Below, in pieces: positions 38,931 through 47,499 of a stretch of DNA of 64,000 nucleotides. Numbering within the stretch: position 1 is the stretch's first letter; the number at the start of each line of letters is the position of its first letter. The notes beneath the pieces are model-generated. The model searched no databases. It saw only the letters and a program-made list of their open reading frames with translations, and was not told the DNA's origin. Location: NCBI RefSeq assembly GCF_012927645.1, contig NZ_JABBMT010000005.1, forward strand, positions 124,001 through 188,000, read 5' to 3'. The translations under genes and the position numbers were made by a program. The stretch comes from Pseudoalteromonas arctica. Its GTDB lineage: Bacteria; Pseudomonadota; Gammaproteobacteria; Enterobacterales; Alteromonadaceae.

Positions 38931-39818
38931 TTATCGACCGTTATTTAACTTACAGGTGTTTAAAAAGTGGCGATACACTGGGTTATCTTTCATATTCTTT
39001 TTCATGGCTAAATACATAGGGCGGGTTAATCCTAGTGCGCCTAATGGAATCGACTTAATGAGCCCTTGGCTTTCATAGGGTGTTACTAACCAATCCGGTA
39101 ATGCTGCAACCCCCATTCCGGCACTGACAAGCTGAAAAATCAGCAAGCCCTGATCTACGGTTTTCAAAGTGCCATCAAAACGTGCATTTTGAATAAAATG
39201 TTTGAAGATATCCTGACGCTCTCGTGGAATAGGGTACGAAATAATCGTCTCGTTTTTTAAATCAAGCGCTGTTACATACGCTTTTTTTGCTAGTTCATGA
39301 TCTGGGGCAACAATTAATTTAAGTTTAAAATCAAATAAATATGCGTATTCAAGTTTATCTGGTTCACGAATGTCTGAAGTGAGTACTAAATCTAATTCAT
39401 CACTGAGCAGATCAGGAATAGCGTCATAACTAAAGCCGCGCTCATAATCAACTTTGATATCAGGCCAAAAGTTATTGAATTCTTTAATTGTTGGTAATAA
39501 CCAATGAAAACAAGCATGGCATTCAACACTAAGTCGCAATTGAGAAATAGGCTGGTTAAGACTTTCTTTTAAACGGCATTTGGTTGCTTCAACACGCGGG
39601 AGTACTTCGCTGGCAAGTTCAAGTAATAGCATACCTTGCGGGGTAAAGCGCACCGGTTGGGTTTTGCGTTCAAATAGTTGGCAATCAAGCTTGCTCTCTA
39701 AATCTTTGATTTGATGAGATAAAGCGGATTGAGTCAAAAACAGTTCGCGCGCAGTATTTACCAAAGAACCGGTTTCTTTCAAGGTTGCGATGGTCTTTAA
39801 GTGTTTTACATCAATCAT
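38931..39818 (-). CDS. metR: LysR-type methionine regulator MetR
   Basis: MetR activates metE and metH using homocysteine as coeffector. The 295-residue protein has the LysR helix-turn-helix (MIDVKHLKTIATLKETGSL and SALSHQIKDLE) and typical MetR stretches such as VECHACFHWLLPTI near 100. Further MetR-type sequence is YPIPRERQDIF near 200. Neither metE nor metH is adjacent in this window, so it acts elsewhere. The divergent side holds the small ORF at 40006 and a LacI-like operator. Confidence 0.9.
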   Translation of the reverse strand: MIDVKHLKTIATLKETGSLVNTARELFLTQSALSHQIKDLESKLDCQLFERKTQPVRFTPQGMLLLELASEVLPRVEATKCRLKESLNQPISQLRLSVECHACFHWLLPTIKEFNNFWPDIKVDYERGFSYDAIPDLLSDELDLVLTSDIREPDKLEYAYLFDFKLKLIVAPDHELAKKAYVTALDLKNETIISYPIPRERQDIFKHFIQNARFDGTLKTVDQGLLIFQLVSAGMGVAALPDWLVTPYESQGLIKSIPLGALGLTRPMYLAMKKNMKDNPVYRHFLNTCKLNNGR

Positions 39819-39959
39819 CTTTAATAATTCTCATGGTAAAGGCGAGTTTAACTCAGATCACAGCCATAATACGCCTTGGATTAAGATGTTTCAACGTCTA
39901 GATGTCTATAGTGCTCATTTTTTTACGTGTAATTCACAAATCTACTATAGCACCATGTT

Positions 39960-39973
39960 TGACAGCGTTATCA
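39960..39973. promoter_or_regulatory. LacI-type operator variant
   Basis: TGACAGCGTTATCA, one mismatch from TGACAGCGTTGTCA, the motif upstream of pgi and of the TonB receptor. It lies between metR and the small plus-strand ORF at 40006. With one mismatch and no known target, this may be chance. Confidence 0.4.
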
Positions 39974-40005
39974 TTATATTTTTTGAGTTTGCAAAAAATA
40001 TCTCC

Positions 40006-40107
40006 ATGAATTTACCTCAAGTTGAAAGCCTTGGTTGGGAAGACGTGCGACAAACACTTGATAATATGGTTAAAGCAACCAAAGAGTTGCCTGAGGAGCT
40101 GCAATAA
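40006..40107 (+). CDS. Small ORF, possible 33-residue protein
   Basis: ATG 40006 opens a 33-codon frame (MNLPQVESLGWEDVRQTL and DNMVKATKELPEELQ) ending at TAA 40107. Composition is protein-like and charged. There is no clear ribosome site. A strong terminator with a T run on the plus strand follows at 40127-40160, suggesting this strand is transcribed. It could be a small protein or the surviving end of a lost gene. Confidence 0.35.
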   Translation: MNLPQVESLGWEDVRQTLDNMVKATKELPEELQ

Positions 40108-40126
40108 AGAACATCCCCTACGAGGT

Positions 40127-40160
40127 AAAGCCCTAATAAAACTTAGTTAGGGCTTTTTTT
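40127..40160. terminator. Terminator between small ORF and DUF2897 gene
   Basis: AAAGCCCTAA (40127-40136) pairs with TTAGGGCTTT (40147-40156), followed on the plus strand by TTTT. It overlaps the end of the DUF2897 gene on the minus strand. Confidence 0.85.
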
Positions 40161-40293
40161 GTTGATCTGATTTGAGTTCATCTTCATCAATTGGTTTTTT
40201 AAAATCCATTTTTGCTGAGTGTTTGATCAGCAAAATATTACCGATAATGATTGCTAACACTAAGATGATAATGAGTATATGCCAAATTTGCAT
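40147..40293 (-). CDS. DUF2897 small membrane protein
   Basis: The 48-residue protein has one membrane helix (MQIWHILIIILVLAIIIGN) followed by a basic and acidic tail (HSAKMDFKKPIDEDELK). This is the DUF2897 pattern of small inner-membrane proteins in gammaproteobacteria. Function unknown. The start is taken at the Met directly before the helix; upstream codons in the same frame do not look coding. Confidence 0.7.
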   Translation of the reverse strand: MQIWHILIIILVLAIIIGNILLIKHSAKMDFKKPIDEDELKSDQQKKP

Positions 40294-40309
40294 GGTGATC
40301 TCTAATGAG

Positions 40310-40558
40310 TCATTTATAAGTGCATAGTGTAGCAAAGATTTCTAGGGTTAAAAACGCACCGCAGCTTATATTTTTGCCGGCGAAGTGAGTGTTTTTAATT
40401 AATAATTGTAGAGCCGGAGCATGGCATTGGTATGCCAGTTTTAAACCTTGAACATCACCTTCCCCTTGAATGTAATCTATGGCATAACTATGAGGAGAAA
40501 GTGTGTAGGACGCGCCATAAGATAGTCTGCTGAACATGGAAATAGATAATAAAATCAA
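40310..40558 (-). pseudogene. Possible fragment of an outer-membrane barrel gene
   Basis: The 82-codon frame contains a short beta-strand-like piece (SYGASYTLSPHSYAIDYIQG, then EGDVQGLKLAYQ) similar in style to outer-membrane beta-barrel proteins, and then turns into unrelated sequence. There is no signal peptide. I read it as a remnant, but it could be a chance frame. Confidence 0.25.
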
Positions 40559-40971
40559 CTAATGCCAAACAGGCACTAATAAGATGCTAGCTTGAGGCTT
40601 TTTAATCTCTTATGTACAGCGCTAGTTTTTAGTGCTTCTTTATTTGCGGGGAAACTCAGTAGTCACCTAAGCAGTTATTAACTCAGCTGTTTAGTGAAAT
40701 TGGCAAAATAAACAGCCAAGGCACAGCGGGAAAAGCGCCATGTAATGTAACTGCATGGTGCTTTGTTATTTTCTTTTAAAATCTCCCCCTGTTTGGCTAT
40801 AGCATGTGGTTTTGGGTATGCTAGAATAAGCGCTTACATTACTCACTGGTATTACTAATTTACTGGGGTACTTAAAATTATATTAAGCGCAGTGTCAGTT
40901 TGTAGTTGTTACACTCTTTTATTACTGACCTTTGTACTGAGCAAGATAGACACTGGAGTTGTGTTTTTTTA
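40559..40971. other. Intergenic region before the ankyrin gene
   Basis: No gene seen. It holds an inverted repeat near 40731-40765 (AGCGCCATG with CATGGTGCTT) followed by TTTG, resembling a terminator of something no longer present. The last 70 bp are the leader of the ankyrin gene. Confidence 0.4.
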
Positions 40972-42309
40972 ATGGAAAATGTACTTATTTGGCCTAGAGA
41001 ATACCCGTTATTAGTCAAAGGACTTATTGAGCAAAACGGTGCATTTATTTTAGACGCTTTAGAAGCATGGCCGGCTTGCCGCTCGACTGAGGAAGACGAT
41101 GGCGTGTGTACCACTGTGCTACCGCCTATCTATTATTTAACCTGGTTAACCCCCCTTGAACCATTTGAGGAATGTTTTTTTCAACATATTTGCGAATATG
41201 ATGAAGCCGCTCAACAGTATATTTCGGCAGCCAAAGATTACTACTTTGATAACGAGTATAGCCCAGAGAGTTTGGTGTTATTACTTTGTCAGCGCCTCGA
41301 AAAATATGCAGCTGTTGCATCACAAACGACGATACAAACACCCGTCACGTTATTATCTCAGTTATTCTCAAAACGCTATTTTACAATCATCGAGTTTGCG
41401 CTCAATGCGGGCAGTAAAATGAGTGCTGATGATGCTTTGGCGCTGTGGAAGGAAGTTGATTTTCGTGAACGTTTTAGCACCTTTATACCTGACTCAATCG
41501 ATGACGTTAATGCGCTAAGTGAATTAGCGGCGAAAAAAGTTGCTGGCGGAAAGGATTATTTCACCTTATTGACCCAAGTATCACCTGATGTTGACTCAGT
41601 GGTGCTATTAGAACAAGCACTGTTGGCGCATTTGCGTTTTGATACAGCTAAACAAACGATGGCGATGCGTTTTATAGAGCAAGGTGCAACGGGCACCTTG
41701 ACGGATGAAAATGGTAAAACAGCCTTTATGTGGGCCGTTGAAAAAGGGTTTGTTAATTTAGTACAAACCTTATTAGATAAACAAGATAAAAAACAACGTG
41801 ATGCTCTTGGTAACAGTGCTTTACATTATGCAGTGCTGGCAAAAAATGAGCCTTTGATGGTGCTATTATTGAAGTCTGGCTATGATTTTCGTGCCCGTAA
41901 CTGTGATGGTTTAAGTTGTTATCGTTTAGCGGTGAGTGTTAAAGCCAGTCAGTTAGTTAAATGCTTAGAGCGTGATTTTGGTATTAAAGAGTTATCACCT
42001 GATGGACAATTCTCGCGGATCAAAAAAGTCCATGGCCTCCATGCGATAGTGACTGTGTTACTGCCGCTACAGTTGTTTTTCTTTTTTGACGATACACTTG
42101 TGATTAAAAGCGAGTTGACGCTTTGCTTTACTATATTAGCTATAGTGTGTTTCTTTTTTGCAATGAGTTTAAAGCGCTGCGCTTTATATCCACATATTAA
42201 ACACCCATGGGGGTTATTTGTACTGCGTTGCTGCTCACTGATCAGTTTAGTCGGGCAGCTTGGCTTAGCAAGTATTGTGGCATTGGCGACATTAAGTGAA
42301 GTTGTTTAA
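40972..42309 (+). CDS. Ankyrin-repeat protein with C-terminal membrane segments
   Basis: The 445-residue protein begins with a soluble helical region of about 230 residues, then has two to three ankyrin repeats (TDENGKTAFMWAVEKGFVNL, then DALGNSALHYAVLAKNEPLM). The end is hydrophobic: three membrane segments (about 355-375, 380-400, 420-440). I start at ATG 40972; the TTG 66 bp upstream in frame is less likely. The N-terminal part (MENVLIWPREYPLLVKGLIE) has no known match to me. Ankyrins bind proteins, and the membrane end would tether it to the inner membrane. The partner is unknown. Confidence 0.7.
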   Translation: MENVLIWPREYPLLVKGLIEQNGAFILDALEAWPACRSTEEDDGVCTTVLPPIYYLTWLTPLEPFEECFFQHICEYDEAAQQYISAAKDYYFDNEYSPESLVLLLCQRLEKYAAVASQTTIQTPVTLLSQLFSKRYFTIIEFALNAGSKMSADDALALWKEVDFRERFSTFIPDSIDDVNALSELAAKKVAGGKDYFTLLTQVSPDVDSVVLLEQALLAHLRFDTAKQTMAMRFIEQGATGTLTDENGKTAFMWAVEKGFVNLVQTLLDKQDKKQRDALGNSALHYAVLAKNEPLMVLLLKSGYDFRARNCDGLSCYRLAVSVKASQLVKCLERDFGIKELSPDGQFSRIKKVHGLHAIVTVLLPLQLFFFFDDTLVIKSELTLCFTILAIVCFFFAMSLKRCALYPHIKHPWGLFVLRCCSLISLVGQLGLASIVALATLSEVV

Positions 42310-42331
42310 GCTTCTTTTATGTACCGTAAAG

Positions 42332-42360
42332 AAAAAACGCGCTAACTAAGCGCGTTTTTT
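42332..42360. terminator. Bidirectional terminator between ankyrin gene and DUF2069 gene
   Basis: Stem AAAAAACGCGCT/AGCGCGTTTTTT with a 5-nt loop, A and T runs on both sides, between convergent genes. Confidence 0.92.
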
Positions 42361-42371
42361 AGTTGTTAACT

Positions 42372-42836
42372 TTAGTCTTTGTTATCAAATTCATGAGCCG
42401 CTTTTTCTGTTGCTAACTCATCTTTTAGTTTTTGAATTTTTAGCCCCAATTCTTGACCGCGGTGGCGTGCATAATAAGTACAGCCAATAAACATCATACT
42501 GGCGAACAGCAGCTCTAAAACAACCCATGTTAGTTGTTCTTGTGCAACCCACAGCAGGGTAAAACCGTGGATAAAATAGAACATAACGATAAAGTTTGCC
42601 CAGGCATACGTATAAGGTTTATCTTGAATGATACCTTTTAGCGGCAGTAAAAGCGGCAAAATATATACAACAAAAATAAATCCATTGCTATGACCTTCTC
42701 TGGGCTCTAATAAAAACAACCAAAGTGGCATCAGCAGTAACAAGCCAACATAGCCGATTATTGCAATACGTTGAAAACGGATAGTGATAGCCTTTTTCGG
42801 CGTGAGTTGTGGGTTTAACTCGTTGTGCGATGTCAT
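42372..42836 (-). CDS. DUF2069 inner-membrane protein
   Basis: The 154-residue protein has four membrane segments and the DUF2069-type core LLPLKGIIQDKPYTYAWAN followed by FIVMFYFIHGF. A charged coiled C-terminal tail (LKIQKLKDELATEKAAHEF) is cytoplasmic. DUF2069 proteins often follow wrbA in gammaproteobacteria, as here with a 4-bp overlap. Function is unknown. Third gene of the yfgD-wrbA-DUF2069 group. Confidence 0.85.
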   Translation of the reverse strand: MTSHNELNPQLTPKKAITIRFQRIAIIGYVGLLLLMPLWLFLLEPREGHSNGFIFVVYILPLLLPLKGIIQDKPYTYAWANFIVMFYFIHGFTLLWVAQEQLTWVVLELLFASMMFIGCTYYARHRGQELGLKIQKLKDELATEKAAHEFDNKD

Positions 42837-43387
42837 TGTAATTTTCTCGTGATTTTAACTAAGCGTTGGCCGACGCTTTGGCAAATTTTAATTTCGTCTT
42901 TACTTAATCGCGCGCTATTTTGTGCACCAGCAACATGGCTTGCACCATAAGGAGTGCCGCCTGTTTGCGTTGCAAGTAATTCAGGTACTTCATAAGGTAC
43001 ACCCATTAGCATCATCCCGTGGTGTAACAATGGCAAAGATAAGTTTAATAAAGTCGCTTCGTTGCCACCATGCATACTACTGGATGAAGAAAATACGCAG
43101 GCTGGTTTATCAATTAATTGCCCTTTTAACCATAGGTCGCTGGTGGTTTCCCAAAAAGCTTTGGCTTGTGAGGCCATCATACCAAAGCGAGTTGGAGTGC
43201 CAAATGCTAACCCATCACACTGAATTAAGTCATCTTTGCTGATCACAATATCGTGAGGTTCTCTAGCTACAAAGGTTCTTAGCAGTGCATTACCGCCTTG
43301 GCATTCAATCGACTCTGCAATTTCATGAGCCATGGCTGCAACAGAGCCATGGCTTGAATGATACAACACCACAATAGTAACACTCAT
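42833..43387 (-). CDS. wrbA: WrbA flavodoxin-like NAD(P)H:quinone oxidoreductase
   Basis: The 184-residue protein has an FMN-binding flavodoxin fold with VVLYHSSHGSVAAMA at the N terminus and the flavin loop GTPTRFGMMASQAKAFW near 80. WrbA reduces quinones by two electrons and protects from oxidative stress. Length is near E. coli WrbA (198), with a shorter insert. It shares one base with the yfgD-like gene stop and four with DUF2069, so the three genes are translationally coupled. Confidence 0.93.
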   Translation of the reverse strand: MSVTIVVLYHSSHGSVAAMAHEIAESIECQGGNALLRTFVAREPHDIVISKDDLIQCDGLAFGTPTRFGMMASQAKAFWETTSDLWLKGQLIDKPACVFSSSSSMHGGNEATLLNLSLPLLHHGMMLMGVPYEVPELLATQTGGTPYGASHVAGAQNSARLSKDEIKICQSVGQRLVKITRKLQ

Positions 43388-43734
43388 TAAAGTACGCTTA
43401 GTACGTTTTCTGGCGGGCGACCCAGCGCAGCTTTATTGTCATTTACAACAATAGGGCGTTCAATCAGTTTCGGGTTAGCAACCATAGCGGCAATGAGTGC
43501 ATTTTCATCATGCTCATTTTTAAGGTCTAGGTCTTTGTAAATATCTTCTTTAGTGCGCATTAGTTCACGAACTGAAGAAAACCCTAACTGTTTAACTAAA
43601 ATGCTGATTTGCTCATGATTCAGTGGAGTTTTTAAGTATTCGATTATCTCTGGCTGAATCGATTTTTGTTCAAGTAGAGCTAATGTTTCACGTGATTTTG
43701 AACAACGTGGATTATGAAAAATAGTAACAGACAT
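43387..43734 (-). CDS. yfgD: ArsC-family protein, YfgD-like
   Basis: The 115-residue protein has the thioredoxin-fold ArsC active site HNPRCSKSRETLALLEQ with Cys near residue 11, RELMRTKEDIYKDL and RPIVV near 92. Members of this branch (E. coli YfgD) are usually next to yfgC/bepA, as here. Arsenate reductase activity is possible but not proven for this branch. It follows bepA by 54 bp on the same strand. Confidence 0.9.
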   Translation of the reverse strand: MSVTIFHNPRCSKSRETLALLEQKSIQPEIIEYLKTPLNHEQISILVKQLGFSSVRELMRTKEDIYKDLDLKNEHDENALIAAMVANPKLIERPIVVNDNKAALGRPPENVLSVL

Positions 43735-43788
43735 AGTAACAATCCAATTAGATAAAGTAAGGCTATTTTAGGCCAAGCGACACCAGAC

Positions 43789-45249
43789 TTAAAGCCTGGC
43801 GAGCTCTTTTTGCATTTGTCGGTATTGCGTTAGCAATGCTTTGAGACGTTGTTGTTTAATTAGCTCTTGCGGCTCTACAAAGTTGAGTGCTTTTTGTACC
43901 TCGTCAGCGGCTTTTAAGTAGGCACCGTATTGTGCGAGCACATCGGCATTCGCTTCATGATAAGCGGCTAAGTTATCTTGTTTTTTATAGGCATCTGCAA
44001 GGAGTTGCATGCCTAAATTATGTTCAGGTTTTTCTAGTAAAAATGATTTTAATATTTGCACTGCAACATTGTATTGCTCAGCCTCAAGTGCTGCATTGGC
44101 ATAGTTTAAGGTAATAACTTGATTATTTGGACGATTCTCATGCAACGTGGCTAAAAACGTGACTGCTTCAGCGGCTTTTTCCTGAGCTATCAATAGATCA
44201 GTATGTGTATCAATATAAAATAAATTTTTAGGATCAGACTTTAAAAGTTCGTCTAAAATTGGCGCCGCCTCATCGAACTTTTTTTGATCCAATAAACTAA
44301 TACCCAAACCATAATTAAGTGCTGTTTTATTATAAAAGCTGTTTTCACGTATCAGCTTTCGAAAGAAATTTTCAGCCGCTTCAGGTGTTTGGTGATAGCG
44401 AGCAATTACGCGACTTTTGGCAAGGTTAAATTCTAAGCTACCCGGAAGCTGACGCTTTTCAAATTGCTGGGCACGTAAACGCACATCAGAGACGCGGCTT
44501 TCAGGTAATGGGTGAGTTAGTAAAAAAGCCGGGGGCTTGTATTTATAACGAATTTGCGCAGCAAGTTTGGTTAAAAACTCACTGGATGCGTAAGGGTCAA
44601 AACCTGCATTATTGAGTGTTTGCATACCAATTCGGTCGGCTTCTTGCTCAGCAGAACGGCTATGAGTGAGTTGACTAAATGCGCTTTGTGTTTGACTGGC
44701 TGAAATTATCGCGATACCAGCATCAGGAGATACCACGGTTGCTAAAATACCGGCAATCATACCAGCAATGGTCAGTGCGCTATTATCTTGCTGTTGTTGC
44801 ATGCGACGTGCAAGGTGGCGCTGGGTAACGTGAGCAATTTCGTGACCAAGTACAGAGGCAAACTGACTTTCGTTATCGGACTGCGCAATTAAACCGGTGT
44901 GCACCCCAACATGGCCACCATAAAAAGCAAATGCGTTGATTTCCGGATTATTGATCCAAAAAAATGAAAACGGAAAGCGTACATCATTGGCATTGGCAAC
45001 CAGTTTGTGGCCAATTGTCGTTAAATATTCATCAAGTACGGGATCATTAACAACCGGTGATGAGCCACGAATTTGCATCATCATTACCTTTCCGATAGCT
45101 TGTTCTTTTTCAAGCGGCAATGCTTGCAATGCTGAAGTACCAAGATCGGGCAATGTAAAATTGGTTTGTGCCTTTAATGGCTCACTTACCAGCACACTAA
45201 ACGTTAAAAGTGTACTGAATAATGTAATAAAGGCTGATTTAAGCTGCAT
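43789..45249 (-). CDS. bepA: BepA periplasmic metalloprotease/chaperone
   Basis: BepA (YfgC) helps LptD mature and degrades stalled outer-membrane proteins. The 486-residue protein (E. coli 487) has a signal peptide (about 1-27 from this start), an M48 domain with HEIAH at H136-H140, the same numbering as E. coli, a third ligand in SAEQEADRIG near residue 201, and a C-terminal TPR region from about 300. I start at ATG 45249, preceded by AAGGA 5 nt away; an upstream in-frame Met would add eight residues. Followed by yfgD and wrbA as in related bacteria. Confidence 0.95.
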   Translation of the reverse strand: MQLKSAFITLFSTLLTFSVLVSEPLKAQTNFTLPDLGTSALQALPLEKEQAIGKVMMMQIRGSSPVVNDPVLDEYLTTIGHKLVANANDVRFPFSFFWINNPEINAFAFYGGHVGVHTGLIAQSDNESQFASVLGHEIAHVTQRHLARRMQQQQDNSALTIAGMIAGILATVVSPDAGIAIISASQTQSAFSQLTHSRSAEQEADRIGMQTLNNAGFDPYASSEFLTKLAAQIRYKYKPPAFLLTHPLPESRVSDVRLRAQQFEKRQLPGSLEFNLAKSRVIARYHQTPEAAENFFRKLIRENSFYNKTALNYGLGISLLDQKKFDEAAPILDELLKSDPKNLFYIDTHTDLLIAQEKAAEAVTFLATLHENRPNNQVITLNYANAALEAEQYNVAVQILKSFLLEKPEHNLGMQLLADAYKKQDNLAAYHEANADVLAQYGAYLKAADEVQKALNFVEPQELIKQQRLKALLTQYRQMQKELARL

Positions 45250-45250
45250 T

Positions 45251-45916
45251 TTATTCCTTGTTATGGTTTTCACCTAGCATGAGTTTAGCAATGTCCACTT
45301 CGTCACTGCATGCTCTGCTATCTCGTTCGCAAAGTTGATATAATTCTTTGATTGTGACCCCATCTAGCTTTACAACGTTCAATTCGCGCTGTAAAAAACT
45401 AATGATTTTATGTACTACCTTGTGTGCATGGAGAATAAGCGCCTTATCTGCTTTGTCACCACGTTCAAAGTAAAAACCAATAAACTTATGTAATTGGTTA
45501 ATCCGAATCAAGCTTTTCATTGAAACAGGATCCCATTCGTTAAACTCCATAAAGCGGTTATCTTTAACGTATTTATCTATTGTAACGTCTTTTGCGTAGG
45601 GTTGTGCCCATAATTCAAAACCTCGCTCGGTGAACACTTGATGCAACGCAATTCTTGGCTTATTTTCACAGTGGATCTCCCCAAGAGTGTCTTCATGACC
45701 TCCTAGTAAATCGAGATTCCAATTACGCCTATCAATTATTTTTTTCACGGCATTATCAAAACCGTGTTCTAATATCCCCTCTGACTCGCTCACTGAAGAG
45801 GCGACAAGATGATAGAAGGGCGGGAGTTCTCCCCAATTTATTTGTTTTTTATACCAGTTAATTTCTTTAAGAGTTGGATTACTGGGTAGTTGCGCTTTAT
45901 TATGCGTGCCAGACAT
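45251..45916 (-). CDS. Hypothetical soluble protein of unknown function
   Basis: The 221-residue protein ends two bases before the bepA start and may be co-transcribed with it. It has no signal peptide or membrane helix, is rich in aromatic and charged residues, and contains FYFERGDKADKALILHAH and a Cys pair (CERDSRAC) near the end. AAGGATAA upstream of ATG is a good ribosome site, so it is expressed protein. I do not recognise the family. Confidence 0.65.
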   Translation of the reverse strand: MSGTHNKAQLPSNPTLKEINWYKKQINWGELPPFYHLVASSVSESEGILEHGFDNAVKKIIDRRNWNLDLLGGHEDTLGEIHCENKPRIALHQVFTERGFELWAQPYAKDVTIDKYVKDNRFMEFNEWDPVSMKSLIRINQLHKFIGFYFERGDKADKALILHAHKVVHKIISFLQRELNVVKLDGVTIKELYQLCERDSRACSDEVDIAKLMLGENHNKE

Positions 45917-46051
45917 TAACTTATCCTTACTACGAACTATGCTATAAGGATAAACTATTGCGATGTGTGTTTTAAGAAAAAGTTACATTTGTTATTAATA
46001 GTACTGATAAAGACCGTATATTATTCATTTTTATAGAGTAGATAATTGGTT

Positions 46052-46270
46052 ATGCTAGAGCAAGACTTGCGTGGTTTTAAGTGCCCGCAGCAATTTATCC
46101 AGTTTAAGTTGGCTTTGCGCCAAGCTTTAGCAGCGGCGCAATCGATAAAATTTATACTTTTAGCTGAGCAATCTACTCAAGATATGGAGCTCTTTTTGCA
46201 AAAAAATCATTATCAGTACAAATTAGAACAACAACGTGGATTGTTAATCGTGGAGCTAAATCGTGTTTGA
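46052..46270 (+). CDS. TusA/SirA-like sulfur carrier
   Basis: The 72-residue protein has the TusA-family start LEQDLRGFKCPQQFIQFKLAL, with the sulfur-carrying Cys in CPQQ (TusA has CPEP). Its later part is shorter and diverged. TusA relays persulfide sulfur to acceptors. This copy is one of the stand-alone variants often preceding PerM-type permeases, with which it overlaps by 8 bp. The start is ATG 46052; a TTG lies two codons earlier. Confidence 0.8.
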   Translation: MLEQDLRGFKCPQQFIQFKLALRQALAAAQSIKFILLAEQSTQDMELFLQKNHYQYKLEQQRGLLIVELNRV

Positions 46271-47336
46271 ATATGTGAAAATGTGGTACGAAAGGAAGTT
46301 TTCAGATCCACATTCAGTGACTTTATTGTTTTTATTACTCGCTTTAATGGCGATGTTTTATTTCTTTGGTGCACTTATTGTACCTGTATTGATTGCATTA
46401 GTGATTGCTTATCTGCTTGACTGGCCAGTTGCGCATTTAGAGCGTTTTGGCTTACACCGCTTTACTGCCACTATTATTGTGATGTTGATTTTTTCAGGGG
46501 TGATGCTGACCTTAGTGATCGGCATGGGCCCAATACTGTGGCAGCAAGCTAGTAATTTAGTGCAAGAAAGCCCGCACATGATAGAGCAGGGAAAATCTTT
46601 TTTACTGCACTTGCCTGAGCAATACCCCAGCTTGATTAATGCAGAGCAAGTACAATCAGTAGTCAGCAGCGTTGAAGCTAAAGCAATTGAGTTTGGTCAA
46701 GTCTTATTGTCGGTCTCGTTGACATCATTAAAAGATGTGGTGGCGTGGTTGATCTATCTTATATTAGTACCATTACTGGTGTTCTTTATGCTCAAAGATA
46801 AGCTTGAGTTGATCAGCAGCGCAGAAAAGCTTGTTCCGAAGCAAAGACGCTTAATTTTGCAGGTGTGGCACGAAATGAATCAACAAATCATGAATTATAT
46901 TCGTGGTAAAGTGTTTGAAATTTTGATCGTAGGCTTAGTATCGTTTATCGCTTTTACTATTTTTGACTTACGTTATGCTGCGCTATTGGGCGTATTAGTG
47001 GGGTTATCAGTATTGATCCCTTTTGTGGGCGCGGCACTTGTTACCATACCGGTTGCGGCCGTGGCATTATTTCAATTTGGTTTAGAAACTCAGTTTTGGA
47101 CCATACTGATCATCTACGGCATTATTCAAGCATTAGATGGTAATGTACTCGTGCCGTTACTATTTTCTGAAGCGGTTGATTTGAACCCGGTATTTATTAT
47201 TGTTGCGGTACTGTTTTTTGGTGGTTTGTGGGGGTTTTGGGGAGTGTTTTTTGCAATTCCATTGGCATCCTTAGTTAAAGCATTACTTAATGCATGGTCA
47301 ACGAAACAAGAAGAACAACTGATTGAGCATAGCTAA
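46263..47336 (+). CDS. AI-2E family (PerM-type) transporter
   Basis: The 357-residue protein has seven or eight membrane segments and AI-2E/PerM signatures, e.g. ALVIAYLLDWPVAHLE near residue 40, RGKVFEILIVGLVSF, and a C-terminal GIIQALDGNVLVPLLFSEAV segment. Members export autoinducer-2 or ions; substrate here is unknown. It starts with GTG inside the TusA-like gene, so both are coupled. Confidence 0.9.
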   Translation: MFEYVKMWYERKFSDPHSVTLLFLLLALMAMFYFFGALIVPVLIALVIAYLLDWPVAHLERFGLHRFTATIIVMLIFSGVMLTLVIGMGPILWQQASNLVQESPHMIEQGKSFLLHLPEQYPSLINAEQVQSVVSSVEAKAIEFGQVLLSVSLTSLKDVVAWLIYLILVPLLVFFMLKDKLELISSAEKLVPKQRRLILQVWHEMNQQIMNYIRGKVFEILIVGLVSFIAFTIFDLRYAALLGVLVGLSVLIPFVGAALVTIPVAAVALFQFGLETQFWTILIIYGIIQALDGNVLVPLLFSEAVDLNPVFIIVAVLFFGGLWGFWGVFFAIPLASLVKALLNAWSTKQEEQLIEHS

Positions 47337-47359
47337 CTCGAACTGTGGTTAATTAGTTT

Positions 47360-47399
47360 TATACCCAAACCACCTCAAGGTTGAGGTGGTTTGGGTATA
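47360..47399. repeat. Near-perfect 19-bp hairpin (REP-like or terminator)
   Basis: TATACCCAAACCACCTCAA is followed by GG and its exact inverse complement, 23 bp after the PerM stop. No T run follows on either strand, so it may be an interspersed repeat rather than a simple terminator. Confidence 0.7.
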
Positions 47400-47499
47400 G
47401 TATCAAATGGTATAGGAAATGCCCTTGAGAGACTAATTGATTCTTACGCGACTCATTAATTTTATGTAGAATGGGTTATAAGATATATCTTTTAGTAAT

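Noticed and set aside
39790-40107. 105-residue frame overlapping the metR start on the other strand
   Set aside because: The first half is antisense to metR and not protein-like; only the last 33 codons may be real.
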